Of a stretch of DNA of 26,307 nt, positions 20,857 through 26,307 are shown piece after piece. Below the pieces are notes generated by a model that worked only from the letters and a program-made list of their open reading frames with translations, searched no databases and was not told the DNA's origin. The stretch is taken from IMG/VR virus record IMGVR_UViG_3300022074_000324, positions 1 through 26,307 of that record. One strand, given 5' to 3'. This DNA comes from a virus. Position numbers and translations under genes: made by a program. Every line of letters starts with the position of its first letter. The stretch's first letter is position 1.

Positions 20857-21058
20857 TAGATTCCTCCACCCTATCTTTTAATTCACCGTGTTGCACCGCT
20901 TCTTCCAAGGATTTCTGGGCATTGAGAGTATCAATCAACTTTTCCCTGTTGTCCCAATCGTATGGCTCGGTAAGCTGTTCAACCAAATTGTCAATTGCTA
21001 CACGCACCGCGCAAGCCTCACCTTCTGTGAGAGTTAGTGTTACCAGTGATATCCTCAT
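20849..21058 (-). CDS. Small helical protein (69 aa)
   Basis: Contains LVTLTLTEGEACAVRVAIDN, LVEQLTEPYDWDNREKLIDT, LNAQKSLEEAVQ. Two predicted helices separated by a PYDWDN loop; the 'lT.gEa.av..ald.lie....' pattern is common in tiny phage early proteins, function unknown. First gene of a short leftward message. GGAG is seven bases upstream in the shared leader. Confidence 0.65.
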   Translation of the reverse strand: MRISLVTLTLTEGEACAVRVAIDNLVEQLTEPYDWDNREKLIDTLNAQKSLEEAVQHGELKDRVEESNA

Positions 21059-21116
21059 CTTAAATCTCCATTGTTGGTTGGAGCATATAAGATAAGGCTT
21101 ATATAGGAAATGTCAA
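21059..21116 (-). promoter_or_regulatory. Shared promoter/leader block, copy at 21 kb
   Basis: TTGACA (21116-21111), 18 nt, TCTTAT, then the CCAACCAACAA-TGGAG leader and ATG. Same order as the 19 kb copy; the -35 is perfect here. Confidence 0.6.
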
Positions 21117-21536
21117 GCTGAAAAAATCAGGCCAGTTTACAGGGGCGGGGGAATAGTGGGTTGGTTCTAACAACAAACCGCGTTCTGCAAGCTCTATTGC
21201 TTGGGCTCCCGTATATACAAAAACATCTGCATTTTTATTTTGCACAATAATATATGTGGGCGCGTGTTTATGCTGATTAAGCCACGATATTTGATGCGGG
21301 GATAATCTGACGGAATTTCCAGAAGTTGTTTTTAACTCTACAAAATAAAACTTTCCCTGTTCATCACAAACCAGTAAATCAGGAACACCAAGACTAGCCC
21401 AACTTTCGATGCGCGTGAATTTAACATCAGGCCGAAACTTTTTCTGTTGCTTCTTCAGCTTCTGGTAAAAGCTCGACTCCAGATTCTTTTTCTTCTTCTG
21501 GGTCGTTTGGCGTGATATTGATAATGGAAGATCCAT
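21099..21536 (-). CDS. VRR-NUC-like PD-(D/E)XK nuclease (145 aa as ATG-started)
   Basis: Core: FTRIESWASLGVPDLLVCDE (40-59), FYFVELKTTSGN (63-74), LSPHQISWLNQHKHAPTYII, then VFVYTGAQAIELAERG. G-V-P-D with D53 and E67-x-K69 are the PD-(D/E)XK catalytic pattern of VRR-NUC-type endonucleases, with E44 as the early Glu. The likely role is nucleic-acid cleavage in replication or packaging, next to terminase small subunit. The only ATG (21536) overlaps the small terminase by 110 nt and lacks an SD. A CTG start near 21482 (LESSFYQKL) would give 127 aa and fit family length better. Start uncertain. Confidence 0.7.
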   Translation of the reverse strand: MDLPLSISRQTTQKKKKNLESSFYQKLKKQQKKFRPDVKFTRIESWASLGVPDLLVCDEQGKFYFVELKTTSGNSVRLSPHQISWLNQHKHAPTYIIVQNKNADVFVYTGAQAIELAERGLLLEPTHYSPAPVNWPDFFSLTFPI

Positions 21537-22002
21537 GCTGTTCTTTTAATTCCTGTAAAGCCTTCTCAACTTCTTCACGGCTCATACTATCAATAGAACC
21601 GTGGCGAATTTCAGATTTAGTAATATAGATATTTCCCTGCGCTTGCCCGCGTCTATATTCTGCCTGTACCGCGGCTGAATAAGCCCCGTTATCGATAGCT
21701 AAGTCTCTTATCTTCTGCATATCCCGAACATGGCGGGCAAAAGTTATGCCATACTTCTCATCGAGCTCTGCTCTATAAGTTTTAATCGCGGCAACAACAT
21801 TAGGATGTTTAACAGGATTTGTTAGTTCAGAAGCTTTGACGTGTGCAGACCGTTCAGGATAGCCCGCATTAATAGCGGCCTGACGTTTAGTAATCATGCC
21901 GTCATTAGCCACAAATTCTTTTACGAATTTCTCTTGTTTCTGAGACAAAGGGGAATCAACAGTCTTTCTTGGCCTGCCTTTTCCACGTTTTGCGATTTTC
22001 AT
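21427..22002 (-). CDS. Terminase small subunit (191 aa)
   Basis: LSQKQEKFVKEFVANDGMIT, KRQAAINAGYPERSAHVKAS and ELTNPVKHPNVVAAIKTYRA are the 'L..kQe.FvkefV...g....AAi.AGYpe.sA...As.LlnP...p.V...i' helix-turn-helix start of Terminase_2-type small terminases. The middle helical part has GITFARHVRDMQKIRDLAID and AVQAEYRRGQAQGNIY. The acidic C-terminus probably binds the large subunit. It lies upstream of the cassette block, about 4 kb from terL. GAGGGCG lies six to seven bases from the ATG at 22002. Confidence 0.82.
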   Translation of the reverse strand: MKIAKRGKGRPRKTVDSPLSQKQEKFVKEFVANDGMITKRQAAINAGYPERSAHVKASELTNPVKHPNVVAAIKTYRAELDEKYGITFARHVRDMQKIRDLAIDNGAYSAAVQAEYRRGQAQGNIYITKSEIRHGSIDSMSREEVEKALQELKEQHGSSIINITPNDPEEEKESGVELLPEAEEATEKVSA

Positions 22003-22108
22003 TGTTTTCGCCCTCTTATATTGTTCTTATCCTCAAAATGTAGGTTATTTTCTTATTTTTGACAAGCGTAAGGGGAATTATTTATTGTTATCAGATACAT
22101 AACCATAA

Positions 22109-22134
22109 TGTTACACCTCTAAAATGGTGTAACA
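22109..22134. repeat. Inverted repeat TGTTACACC / GGTGTAACA
   Basis: Perfect 9-bp arms separated by 8 nt (TCTAAAAT), a typical dimer-binding operator or origin site. Confidence 0.65.
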
Positions 22135-22191
22135 CAAAAATGCTACAAAAATATTTTCTTAACTATCTGTTATATATACTAAATTCATCAA

Positions 22192-22218
22192 TGTTACATT
22201 TGTTACATTTGTTACATC
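22192..22218 (+). repeat. Three tandem 9-bp iterons TGTTACATT
   Basis: Units at 22192-22200, 22201-22209 and 22210-22218 (last unit ends in C), directly adjacent. Confidence 0.75.
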
Positions 22219-22315
22219 AAAAAAAAACGGAAAAAAACTTTTTTTTATTTTTTGAGCCATATACGGAGCTACAAATAAGAAAATACATATATTTGAAAGG
22301 GATATCTGTAACTTT

Positions 22316-22348
22316 TTTGGTTTTCAAAAGTGTAACAAAAGTAACACC
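22316..22348 (-). repeat. Opposite-strand TGTTAC-type sites
   Basis: CTGTAAC at about 22316, TGTAACA at 22331-22337 and GTAACACC at 22341-22348: reverse-orientation copies of the core of the iterons, on the far side of an A/T-rich stretch. Confidence 0.55.
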
Positions 22349-22423
22349 CCGCCCTGAAACAGGACGAGGTGCACTTAGAACCAACAAACAGAATAAAAGG
22401 AGATCTGCACTATCAACGTAGTC

Positions 22424-22446
22424 CGTGATCCGCGAACCGTCAAGCG
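22424..22446 (-). promoter_or_regulatory. TTGACG promoter-like element with GGATCACG motif
   Basis: Minus strand: TTGACG about 22446-22440, 17-nt spacer, TACGTT. The spacer contains GGTTCGCGGATCACG, the third copy of the dispersed motif. Weak -10; could drive the small terminase message through the iteron region. Confidence 0.3.
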
Positions 22447-22456
22447 TTTTTTTATA

Positions 22457-22717
22457 TCAATGCACCATTTCCTGCGGTTCGTCAGCCGCGGACTGTGCGA
22501 GTTCTTTCGCTACTTCCACCATTTCATCCACGCCATTTTCTGGCATAGACCTGTAGGCACATTCGAGTAGCACGGTTAATATTCCCAACAGTATGAGTGT
22601 TTCGTATTCCGCGCCTTTAGAATCCACATTTTCGGACAGTTGTTCTAGTGAGTTGATACCTATTTCGTACCCTGCGCTAAAATCAGCATGTTCCGTGGTC
22701 ACCGTATCGCTTTTCAT
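22457..22717 (-). CDS. Small acidic helical protein (86 aa)
   Basis: Contains ADFSAGYEIGINSLEQLSEN, YETLILLGILTVLLECAYRS and VDEMVEVAKELAQSAADEPQ. The middle stretch ETLILLGILTVLLECAY is hydrophobic and could be a buried helix or short membrane segment. Unknown family. The ATG overlaps the upstream TGA as ATGA. Confidence 0.6.
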   Translation of the reverse strand: MKSDTVTTEHADFSAGYEIGINSLEQLSENVDSKGAEYETLILLGILTVLLECAYRSMPENGVDEMVEVAKELAQSAADEPQEMVH

Positions 22718-23016
22718 CCTTGAAGAATCCTTGCCCAGTGTGCTTGTATTTCGGAAACCTTATCATGTGCTTCGCGTGAGCGTCCACCTTCGGAGAGTAT
22801 ATTATCGCAGTGAAGGTTAATGATCCGTTGTACGCGGTCCACGGCGTCTTTCCATTGGATACGTTCATCGAATACGGGTCCGACATGCCCGGCATTTTCT
22901 ATGAGGGCTGTTGTCATGTAATCCTCTTCGCTAGGGTAATGTGCGGTAGACATATAATCCCTTTCATTAGGGTATGATTTAAGTGGGTCTGCCCAGTGTT
23001 TTTTATTCATTATCAT
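22714..23016 (-). CDS. Small protein with repeated YPxExDYMxTA units (100 aa)
   Basis: Contains two near-repeats: YPNERDYMSTA and YPSEEDYMTTA (about residues 15-36), then IQWKDAVDRVQRIINLHCDN and a helical end. The repeat is also visible in the DNA as two CCCTAR-type stretches. Unknown function. The start may be ATG 23016 or the ATG two codons later; no clear SD. Confidence 0.6.
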   Translation of the reverse strand: MIMNKKHWADPLKSYPNERDYMSTAHYPSEEDYMTTALIENAGHVGPVFDERIQWKDAVDRVQRIINLHCDNILSEGGRSREAHDKVSEIQAHWARILQG

Positions 23017-23206
23017 TATCCATTTCTATTTCATCATCCATAACCACAAAGACTTGCACCCCTTCATCTTTCAGGTAGGACATAAATTCAACGCCGTCCA
23101 TGATACCTTCGCCTTCAAATATTATTTCAGCTTCTTTTTCTAGCTGTTTTTCTATTTTTTTATTCAGGTGGGGCTTAAAGTCAATAATTTTTGCGGTCAT
23201 ATCCAT
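23003..23206 (-). CDS. Small acidic protein (67 aa)
   Basis: TAKIIDFKPHLNKKIEKQLE then KEAEIIFEGEGIMDGVEFMS, YLKDEGVQVFVVMDDEIEMD. The opening 'akIIdF.ph' resembles short unknown proteins in early regions of phages. Overlaps both neighbours (10-14 nt). An ATG two codons later (23200, ATGA with the upstream stop) is an alternative start. Confidence 0.6.
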   Translation of the reverse strand: MDMTAKIIDFKPHLNKKIEKQLEKEAEIIFEGEGIMDGVEFMSYLKDEGVQVFVVMDDEIEMDNDNE

Positions 23207-23481
23207 CGCTCCAATTCATGTCGTTTATCATACGGGTGGAAAAATTTTGGTTGCCCCTCTTCTTTTATTTTAGCTGTAATGACGGGAGAAGCAACCCAGC
23301 CCTTTATACCTAAGTCAGACTTGCGGTTATATTCATTTGCGGCATTTTCCCAAAATTTGGCGTTTTGTGATTCGCCGTTCCATTCGGCTTCTTCTTGCCA
23401 ATAGCGGCACAACTTCATTGCCCCGTAAAGAGTAATCATGTCTCCCATTCGGGGAGTAAGAACGATTTTAGGAATTTTCAT
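23197..23481 (-). CDS. Small early protein of unknown function (94 aa)
   Basis: Product begins MKIPKIVLTPRMGDMITLYG and continues AMKLCRYWQEEAEWNGESQN, FWENAANEYNRKSDLGIKGW. ATG 23481 has AAGGAGGT seven bases upstream, so the 15-codon longer frame is not used. First gene of the leftward message starting at the divergent promoter. No family known to me. Confidence 0.65.
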   Translation of the reverse strand: MKIPKIVLTPRMGDMITLYGAMKLCRYWQEEAEWNGESQNAKFWENAANEYNRKSDLGIKGWVASPVITAKIKEEGQPKFFHPYDKRHELERWI

Positions 23482-23499
23482 TTTGACCTCCTTATAGGT

Positions 23500-23573
23500 G
23501 TGTTGTATATATGGGAGAAATAACATACTATGTCAAGTTTTTCTTGACAATATATACGACAAGCCTTAGTTAA
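23500..23573. promoter_or_regulatory. Divergent promoters sharing a TTGACA palindrome
   Basis: TGTCAAG (23531-23537), TTTTT, CTTGACA (23543-23549): perfect 7-bp inverted repeat. The left arm supplies TTGACA for the leftward genes (17-nt spacer to CATATA), the right arm TTGACA for the rightward ParB-like gene (-10 unclear, TAGTTA or GTTAAT). One bound protein could block both. Confidence 0.6.
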
Positions 23574-23608
23574 TAAGATATGAGTAAAACCAACTGGAGA
23601 TAGAAAAA

Positions 23609-24472
23609 ATGACTATGAACATTGAAATCAATAGTTTGAAAAAGCTTATTGATAAACAGCCTGAAGGCAGCAAAATTATAAACGTCACCCCAACAGTGGC
23701 GGAATGGGTTTTGTCCGGTTTAAATATTGGCAACCGTCCCGAAAAGCCTACTAAAATTATAGAATATGCCTCAGACATGTCTCGGAATAATTGGTCGTTA
23801 ACAGGGGAAGCGATTAAGTTTGGTTCTGATGGTTTGTTAAAAGATGGTCAGAATAGGTTGCTTGCCTGTGTGCGGGCTCAAACTTCATTTACAACACATG
23901 CTGTTTTTGGAATTGACCCTGCCACCTTTCATCACATGGACACGGGTAAGCCGCGAGGCGCGGACGATGTTCTGGCTATCATGGGCGTTCCTAATGCGGG
24001 TAAGATAGCGCGGGCTTTGAAAATGATTAAGGCTTTTAGAAACGGTAGAGCTACTACATCTGGCGTCATGTCAAACCAAGAAATTAAAGACATGTATTTG
24101 AAGTTTACGGATCATGATTTAATTCAGGAAGCACATAAGGCATCTAAACAGGTTTACAGTGTAATTAATTATCCTATGGGGCAGACCACTGCGCTTTACT
24201 ATCTTGCAACCAAAAACGGTGACGGGGAATTAGTAAAAGCTTTCTTTGAAGAGTTAAAAGGTAGTTATACTAAGGCGGCTCATGTGAAGTACCACCCACC
24301 GCGGCACTTGGCTACCACGCTTCAAGCTTGGAAGTTTGACCCCACCATTCAAGTAAATTCCTTTACATATAGTATTGCGCTGTCACGCAGTTGGTACAAT
24401 TATAAAAGGAACAAAAATAATTTAAAGCGGGACATGTTCATTAGAATAAGTGACCGCATGATGGAGATTTAA
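23609..24472 (+). CDS. ParB-like phage protein with DGQNR box (287 aa)
   Basis: Residues 1-120 hold the ParB/DGQHR-type layout: NIGNRPEKPTKIIEYASDMS, NNWSLTGEAIKFGSDGLLKD, GQNRLLACV (79-88), THAVFGIDPATFHHMDTGKP. The DGQxR box is shared by phage ParB-like and DndB/DGQHR proteins. The C-terminal 160 residues are helical with QTTALYYLATKNGDGELVKA and YHPPRHLATTLQAW. Role is unknown: DNA binding, nucleotide hydrolysis or anti-defence are all possible. SD GGAG nine bases upstream. It is the first rightward gene and is coupled to the next by TAATG. Confidence 0.7.
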   Translation: MTMNIEINSLKKLIDKQPEGSKIINVTPTVAEWVLSGLNIGNRPEKPTKIIEYASDMSRNNWSLTGEAIKFGSDGLLKDGQNRLLACVRAQTSFTTHAVFGIDPATFHHMDTGKPRGADDVLAIMGVPNAGKIARALKMIKAFRNGRATTSGVMSNQEIKDMYLKFTDHDLIQEAHKASKQVYSVINYPMGQTTALYYLATKNGDGELVKAFFEELKGSYTKAAHVKYHPPRHLATTLQAWKFDPTIQVNSFTYSIALSRSWYNYKRNKNNLKRDMFIRISDRMMEI

Positions 24473-24687
24473 TGACTGATTGGATGAATGCGGCGGATAT
24501 GACGCCCGAAGAGTTTAAAAAGTGTCTAGATGAGATGACAGATAGAGTTCATAATTTTCATAAGCATGAATCAAAACGTCCGTCTCGGTCTGACCGTTCT
24601 TACTTAACTACGGCACGGTTAGGGTTATCTAACCATATACGTCGCGCTAACCAAAGAGTTCCTACTCGCAACCAAAGACTGACTTAA
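24472..24687 (+). CDS. Small basic protein of ParB-like operon (71 aa)
   Basis: Acidic helical start (NAADMTPEEFKKCLDEMTDR) followed by an Arg/Ser-rich C-terminus (LTTARLGLSNHIRRANQRVP). GGAG is five bases upstream of the ATG, within the previous gene's end. Ends 17 nt before a terminator. No family recognised; the basic tail suggests nucleic-acid binding. Confidence 0.65.
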   Translation: MTDWMNAADMTPEEFKKCLDEMTDRVHNFHKHESKRPSRSDRSYLTTARLGLSNHIRRANQRVPTRNQRLT

Positions 24688-25094
24688 CTGTAGTAATTCA
24701 TGCACCTCTGCCAGCTTTTCTGGCAGAGGTTTTCTTCTTCAAAAGTAGAAAGTTTTAATCTTTTTGTCACAGAGTTTTTAAGGCAGTTAACGGGGATAAA
24801 CAAAACCCGCTCCCTTTCGTAGGATACCAATGCAACAATATCGCAATCTGAAGCAGACAGCGGCACTTTCTTCCCGCCCTTACAGGTGGCAAACTGGTAG
24901 CTTAAAGTTTTCTTACCATTGGCTTTTAGCTGGCTTGTCTTCACCTGTATTCGCCATAAGCGGTTATCGTATTCAGCCAGTACGTCACTACAGCCCATAT
25001 GTACAATATGGGCTGGAACATCCATTTTTAACAGGCGCGTGGTGCAAATATGCTCACCTATTTCGCCAACCTGTATATTTGATATTTTTTTCAG
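24684..25094 (-). CDS. PD-(D/E)XK endonuclease with probable CTG start (136 aa)
   Basis: From CTG at 25094 the product reads LKKISNIQVGEIGEHICTTR, continues LLKMDVPAHIVHMGCSDVLA, and the core EYDNRLWRIQVKTS. Glu in GEIGEH, Asp in SDVLAEY (D37) and Q50-V-K52 make the 'E ... D ... QxK' set of PD-(D/E)XK nucleases of the group-I-intron / Holliday-resolvase type. The first ATG (25025) would lose the N-terminal helix with the conserved Glu. Frame is open and GGGGA lies seven bases before CTG. A strong promoter starts just upstream. Next to an N6-adenine methyltransferase, it may be a restriction-like partner; inferred only. Confidence 0.65.
   Translation of the reverse strand: MKKISNIQVGEIGEHICTTRLLKMDVPAHIVHMGCSDVLAEYDNRLWRIQVKTSQLKANGKKTLSYQFATCKGGKKVPLSASDCDIVALVSYERERVLFIPVNCLKNSVTKRLKLSTFEEENLCQKSWQRCMNYYS
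24704..24735 (+). terminator. Rightward terminator, inside the nuclease reading frame
   Basis: Perfect 11-bp stem ACCTCTGCCAG/CTGGCAGAGGT with CTTTT loop, then TTTTC, ending the ParB-like message. The same bases code for NLCQKSWQRC of the leftward nuclease. Confidence 0.85.
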
Positions 25095-25126
25095 CGTTCT
25101 TTCCCCAAAAACGCCCCTTCCAAGTA

Positions 25127-25155
25127 ATTATGAACAAGTTTAAAAAGTTTGTAAA
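25127..25155 (-). promoter_or_regulatory. Strong sigma70-like promoter of the nuclease gene
   Basis: TTTACA (25155-25150), 17 nt, CATAAT (25132-25127): five of six matches in both boxes. Predicted start about 25120, about 25 nt upstream of the CTG and 95 nt upstream of the first ATG. Confidence 0.65.
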
Positions 25156-25263
25156 ATGAAGATTTTATGTAGATATGCCCACGAAGATTCCTCCGTACCG
25201 GAGGGATGGACGTTTAAAAAGCTTGGTGGGCACCACGGAGCTAATGGATATGGAGTGTTAACC

Positions 25264-25857
25264 ATGGCAGATAATAGAGAAAAGGATGATTTCTATCCGA
25301 CACCACCTTATGCAACTCAAGCGCTGATGAACCATTGTCCGTGGTTCGAGGGCGGTTTTATGCATGATTATGACTATGATTATTGGGAGCCTGCCTGCGG
25401 TGATGGTGCCATATCAAAAGTTTTAAAAGAAGCGGGCTGGCGCGTATATAGCACGGACTTAATTGACCGAGGCTATGGTGATGCGACAAATGTAGATTTC
25501 TTGATGGAAAGTAAGATGCGGGCACCGTGGATTGTCACCAACCCGCCTTACAAGTTGGCTAATGAGTTCGTGAAGCATTCACAATGGCTCGTGGACAGCG
25601 ATTCGGAAGCACATGGTCACGCTATGTTATTGCGGTTAGCGTTCCTTGAGGGGCAGAAGCGTTTCACTGAGATATTTTCACAGTTTCCCCCCAGCCATGT
25701 ATATGTGTTTAGTAAGCGTTTAACGATGATACGGGGCGATCACGACGAGGCGTGGTATGGTAGTGGCAAAATGGCGTTTGCGTGGTTTGTGTGGGAGCGT
25801 ACAGACAAGTACCACACTGCGGGGCACACTACAGAAATGCATTGGATAAACGATTAG
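25264..25857 (+). CDS. N6-adenine DNA methyltransferase (197 aa)
   Basis: DFYPTP at 9-14, SAM-binding EPACGDGAIS at 42-51, second strand STDLIDRGYG at 63-72, catalytic TNPPY (NPPY at 93-96), then MLLRLAFLEGQKR and FAWFVWER near the end. These are the motifs of small Dam-like N6-adenine methyltransferases; the target sequence cannot be read from the protein. I choose ATG at 25264 because GGAG is eight bases upstream; an in-frame ATG at 25156 adds 36 residues without an SD. Likely protects phage DNA against host restriction, possibly paired with the divergent nuclease. Followed by a terminator. Confidence 0.85.
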   Translation: MADNREKDDFYPTPPYATQALMNHCPWFEGGFMHDYDYDYWEPACGDGAISKVLKEAGWRVYSTDLIDRGYGDATNVDFLMESKMRAPWIVTNPPYKLANEFVKHSQWLVDSDSEAHGHAMLLRLAFLEGQKRFTEIFSQFPPSHVYVFSKRLTMIRGDHDEAWYGSGKMAFAWFVWERTDKYHTAGHTTEMHWIND

Positions 25858-25910
25858 GAGCGAGGATGTTTTGGGAACGGCAATGGTTAGCACTTTCCTC
25901 GCCCCTAATA

Positions 25911-25938
25911 AAAAAGACCGCTTATTGCGGTCTTTTCT
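25911..25938. terminator. Bidirectional terminator between convergent genes
   Basis: AAAAGACCGC / GCGGTCTTTT, perfect 10-bp stem with 5-nt loop and A/T runs on both sides, so it can stop the methyltransferase message and the leftward 25982-26242 message. Confidence 0.9.
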
Positions 25939-25981
25939 TTTATACGAGCCCTTTCCTTTTTTGGATGGGACTATTCGTAAT

Positions 25982-26242
25982 TTATACAGCGGCCTTGCTA
26001 ATTGACGGGCGAAGGGATTCTTGCGTTTTTGCATAAGGAGATTCCTCCTGCATTAAAAGAGAGGCTGTTACTCCCATGTTATACAACGCTTCTGTCATAG
26101 GATTGTCTGAAGCTTTGTCCCCCCGTCCTGTCATAAATACTTCTACAGGCTGAAGGCTTTTTGGGTGATAACTAACGGTAACCGCCATGCCCATGCCAAC
26201 ATCTTCTGTCACGCAGGGTCTACGGTTGGGTAAATCCAACAT
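25982..26242 (-). CDS. TSCPD-like small phage protein (86 aa)
   Basis: Sequence begins MLDLPNRRPCVTEDVGMGMA and continues VTVSYHPKSLQPVEVFMTGR, NPMTEALYNMGVTASLLMQE. The opening 'LPnRR.cvTe.v' followed by 'V.vsyhP...pvEVFl.grg' and 'alyd.gv.aSlLlQ' resembles the TSCPD domain found in small phage proteins and at the end of some ribonucleotide reductases; likeness by eye. GGAG six bases upstream picks ATG 26242 over the ATG four codons earlier. Unknown role. Confidence 0.65.
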   Translation of the reverse strand: MLDLPNRRPCVTEDVGMGMAVTVSYHPKSLQPVEVFMTGRGDKASDNPMTEALYNMGVTASLLMQEESPYAKTQESLRPSISKAAV

Positions 26243-26307
26243 ACATTTCTCCATTTTATAAATTTGATTCTAAAAGCATATATAGAAGTGCTGGTTCAGT
26301 CTATATA

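Larger units (their letters stand above)
22003..22456. other. AT-rich intergenic region with iteron-like TGTTACA array
   Basis: No convincing gene. It contains the TGTTACACC inverted repeat, three tandem TGTTACATT units and three opposite copies, flanked by poly-A/T runs and, at the right end, a GGATCACG motif. Candidate replication origin or operator region upstream of the small terminase. Confidence 0.55.

Noticed and set aside
22192-22218. Tandem repeats as a CRISPR array
   Set aside because: Units are 9 bp, directly adjacent and without spacers.
22059-22421. Rightward 120-codon frame in the AT-rich intergenic region
   Set aside because: It reads through the TGTTACA repeats and poly-A/T runs, has no SD and gives low-complexity protein; best explained as chance opening of AT-rich DNA.
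25156-25263. Upstream in-frame start of the methyltransferase
   Set aside because: No SD, and the good GGAG site and family-typical start are at 25264. The extra segment contains a CCTCCG/CGGAGG hairpin and could instead be leader RNA.
1-26307. tRNA genes, insertion sequences or attachment sites
   Set aside because: I looked for cloverleaf-type stretches, transposase motifs and terminal repeats and saw none that I could support by eye.

Overview
The window reads as part of the genome of a tailed double-stranded DNA phage, most likely from a marine bacterium. The evidence is a complete head gene set (terminase, portal, scaffold, major capsid and decoration proteins, adaptors) and a GTA-type three-TM holin. 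Many small genes also match conserved unknowns that I recognise from cyanophage-like and alphaproteobacterial marine phages. No integrase, repressor, polymerase, tape measure or host core gene is visible. Lifestyle and exact host therefore cannot be decided from this stretch. The left edge cuts a virion gene.

Positions 1-17389 form one long leftward (minus-strand) late operon, packed with 1-17 nt start/stop overlaps. In order of transcription it holds: a small secreted Cys protein, large terminase, a polyvalent protein with metallopeptidase-like and ParB-like parts, portal, several membrane or lysis proteins including two holin candidates, a GroES-like co-chaperonin, scaffold, decoration protein and major capsid protein. 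A terminator follows the capsid gene. Then come small virion proteins, a run of very basic Lys/Gly/Cys proteins, two adaptor-like proteins, a protein ending in a cupredoxin-like domain, and short tail or virion proteins.

Positions 17390-18000 are gene-poor, with repeats, a foldable stretch and a possible rightward promoter. Positions 17948-20404 look like a set of cassettes: a gp88-like Cys-rich protein with two tiny partners, and a DUF932 protein. They carry near-identical terminators and similar leaders and are rich in CGCG and GATC. This block separates the large terminase from the small terminase and a VRR-NUC-like nuclease at 21.1-22.0 kb. Positions 22003-22456 are an AT-rich intergenic region with an array of TGTTACA-type sites, my best candidate for an origin or master operator.

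Positions 22457-23481 hold four small leftward early-type genes. They diverge from a rightward pair (ParB-like protein and a small basic protein) across a palindrome whose two arms are both TTGACA -35 boxes. At 24.7-25.9 kb a leftward PD-(D/E)XK nuclease, which seems to start at CTG, diverges from a rightward N6-adenine DNA methyltransferase. A TSCPD-like small protein closes the window.

Points most worth checking: the TGTTACA array, the nuclease/methyltransferase pair with its hidden N-terminus, the polyvalent protein, the repeated promoter/leader/terminator set, and several small genes under 60 codons that ordinary ORF calling would miss.
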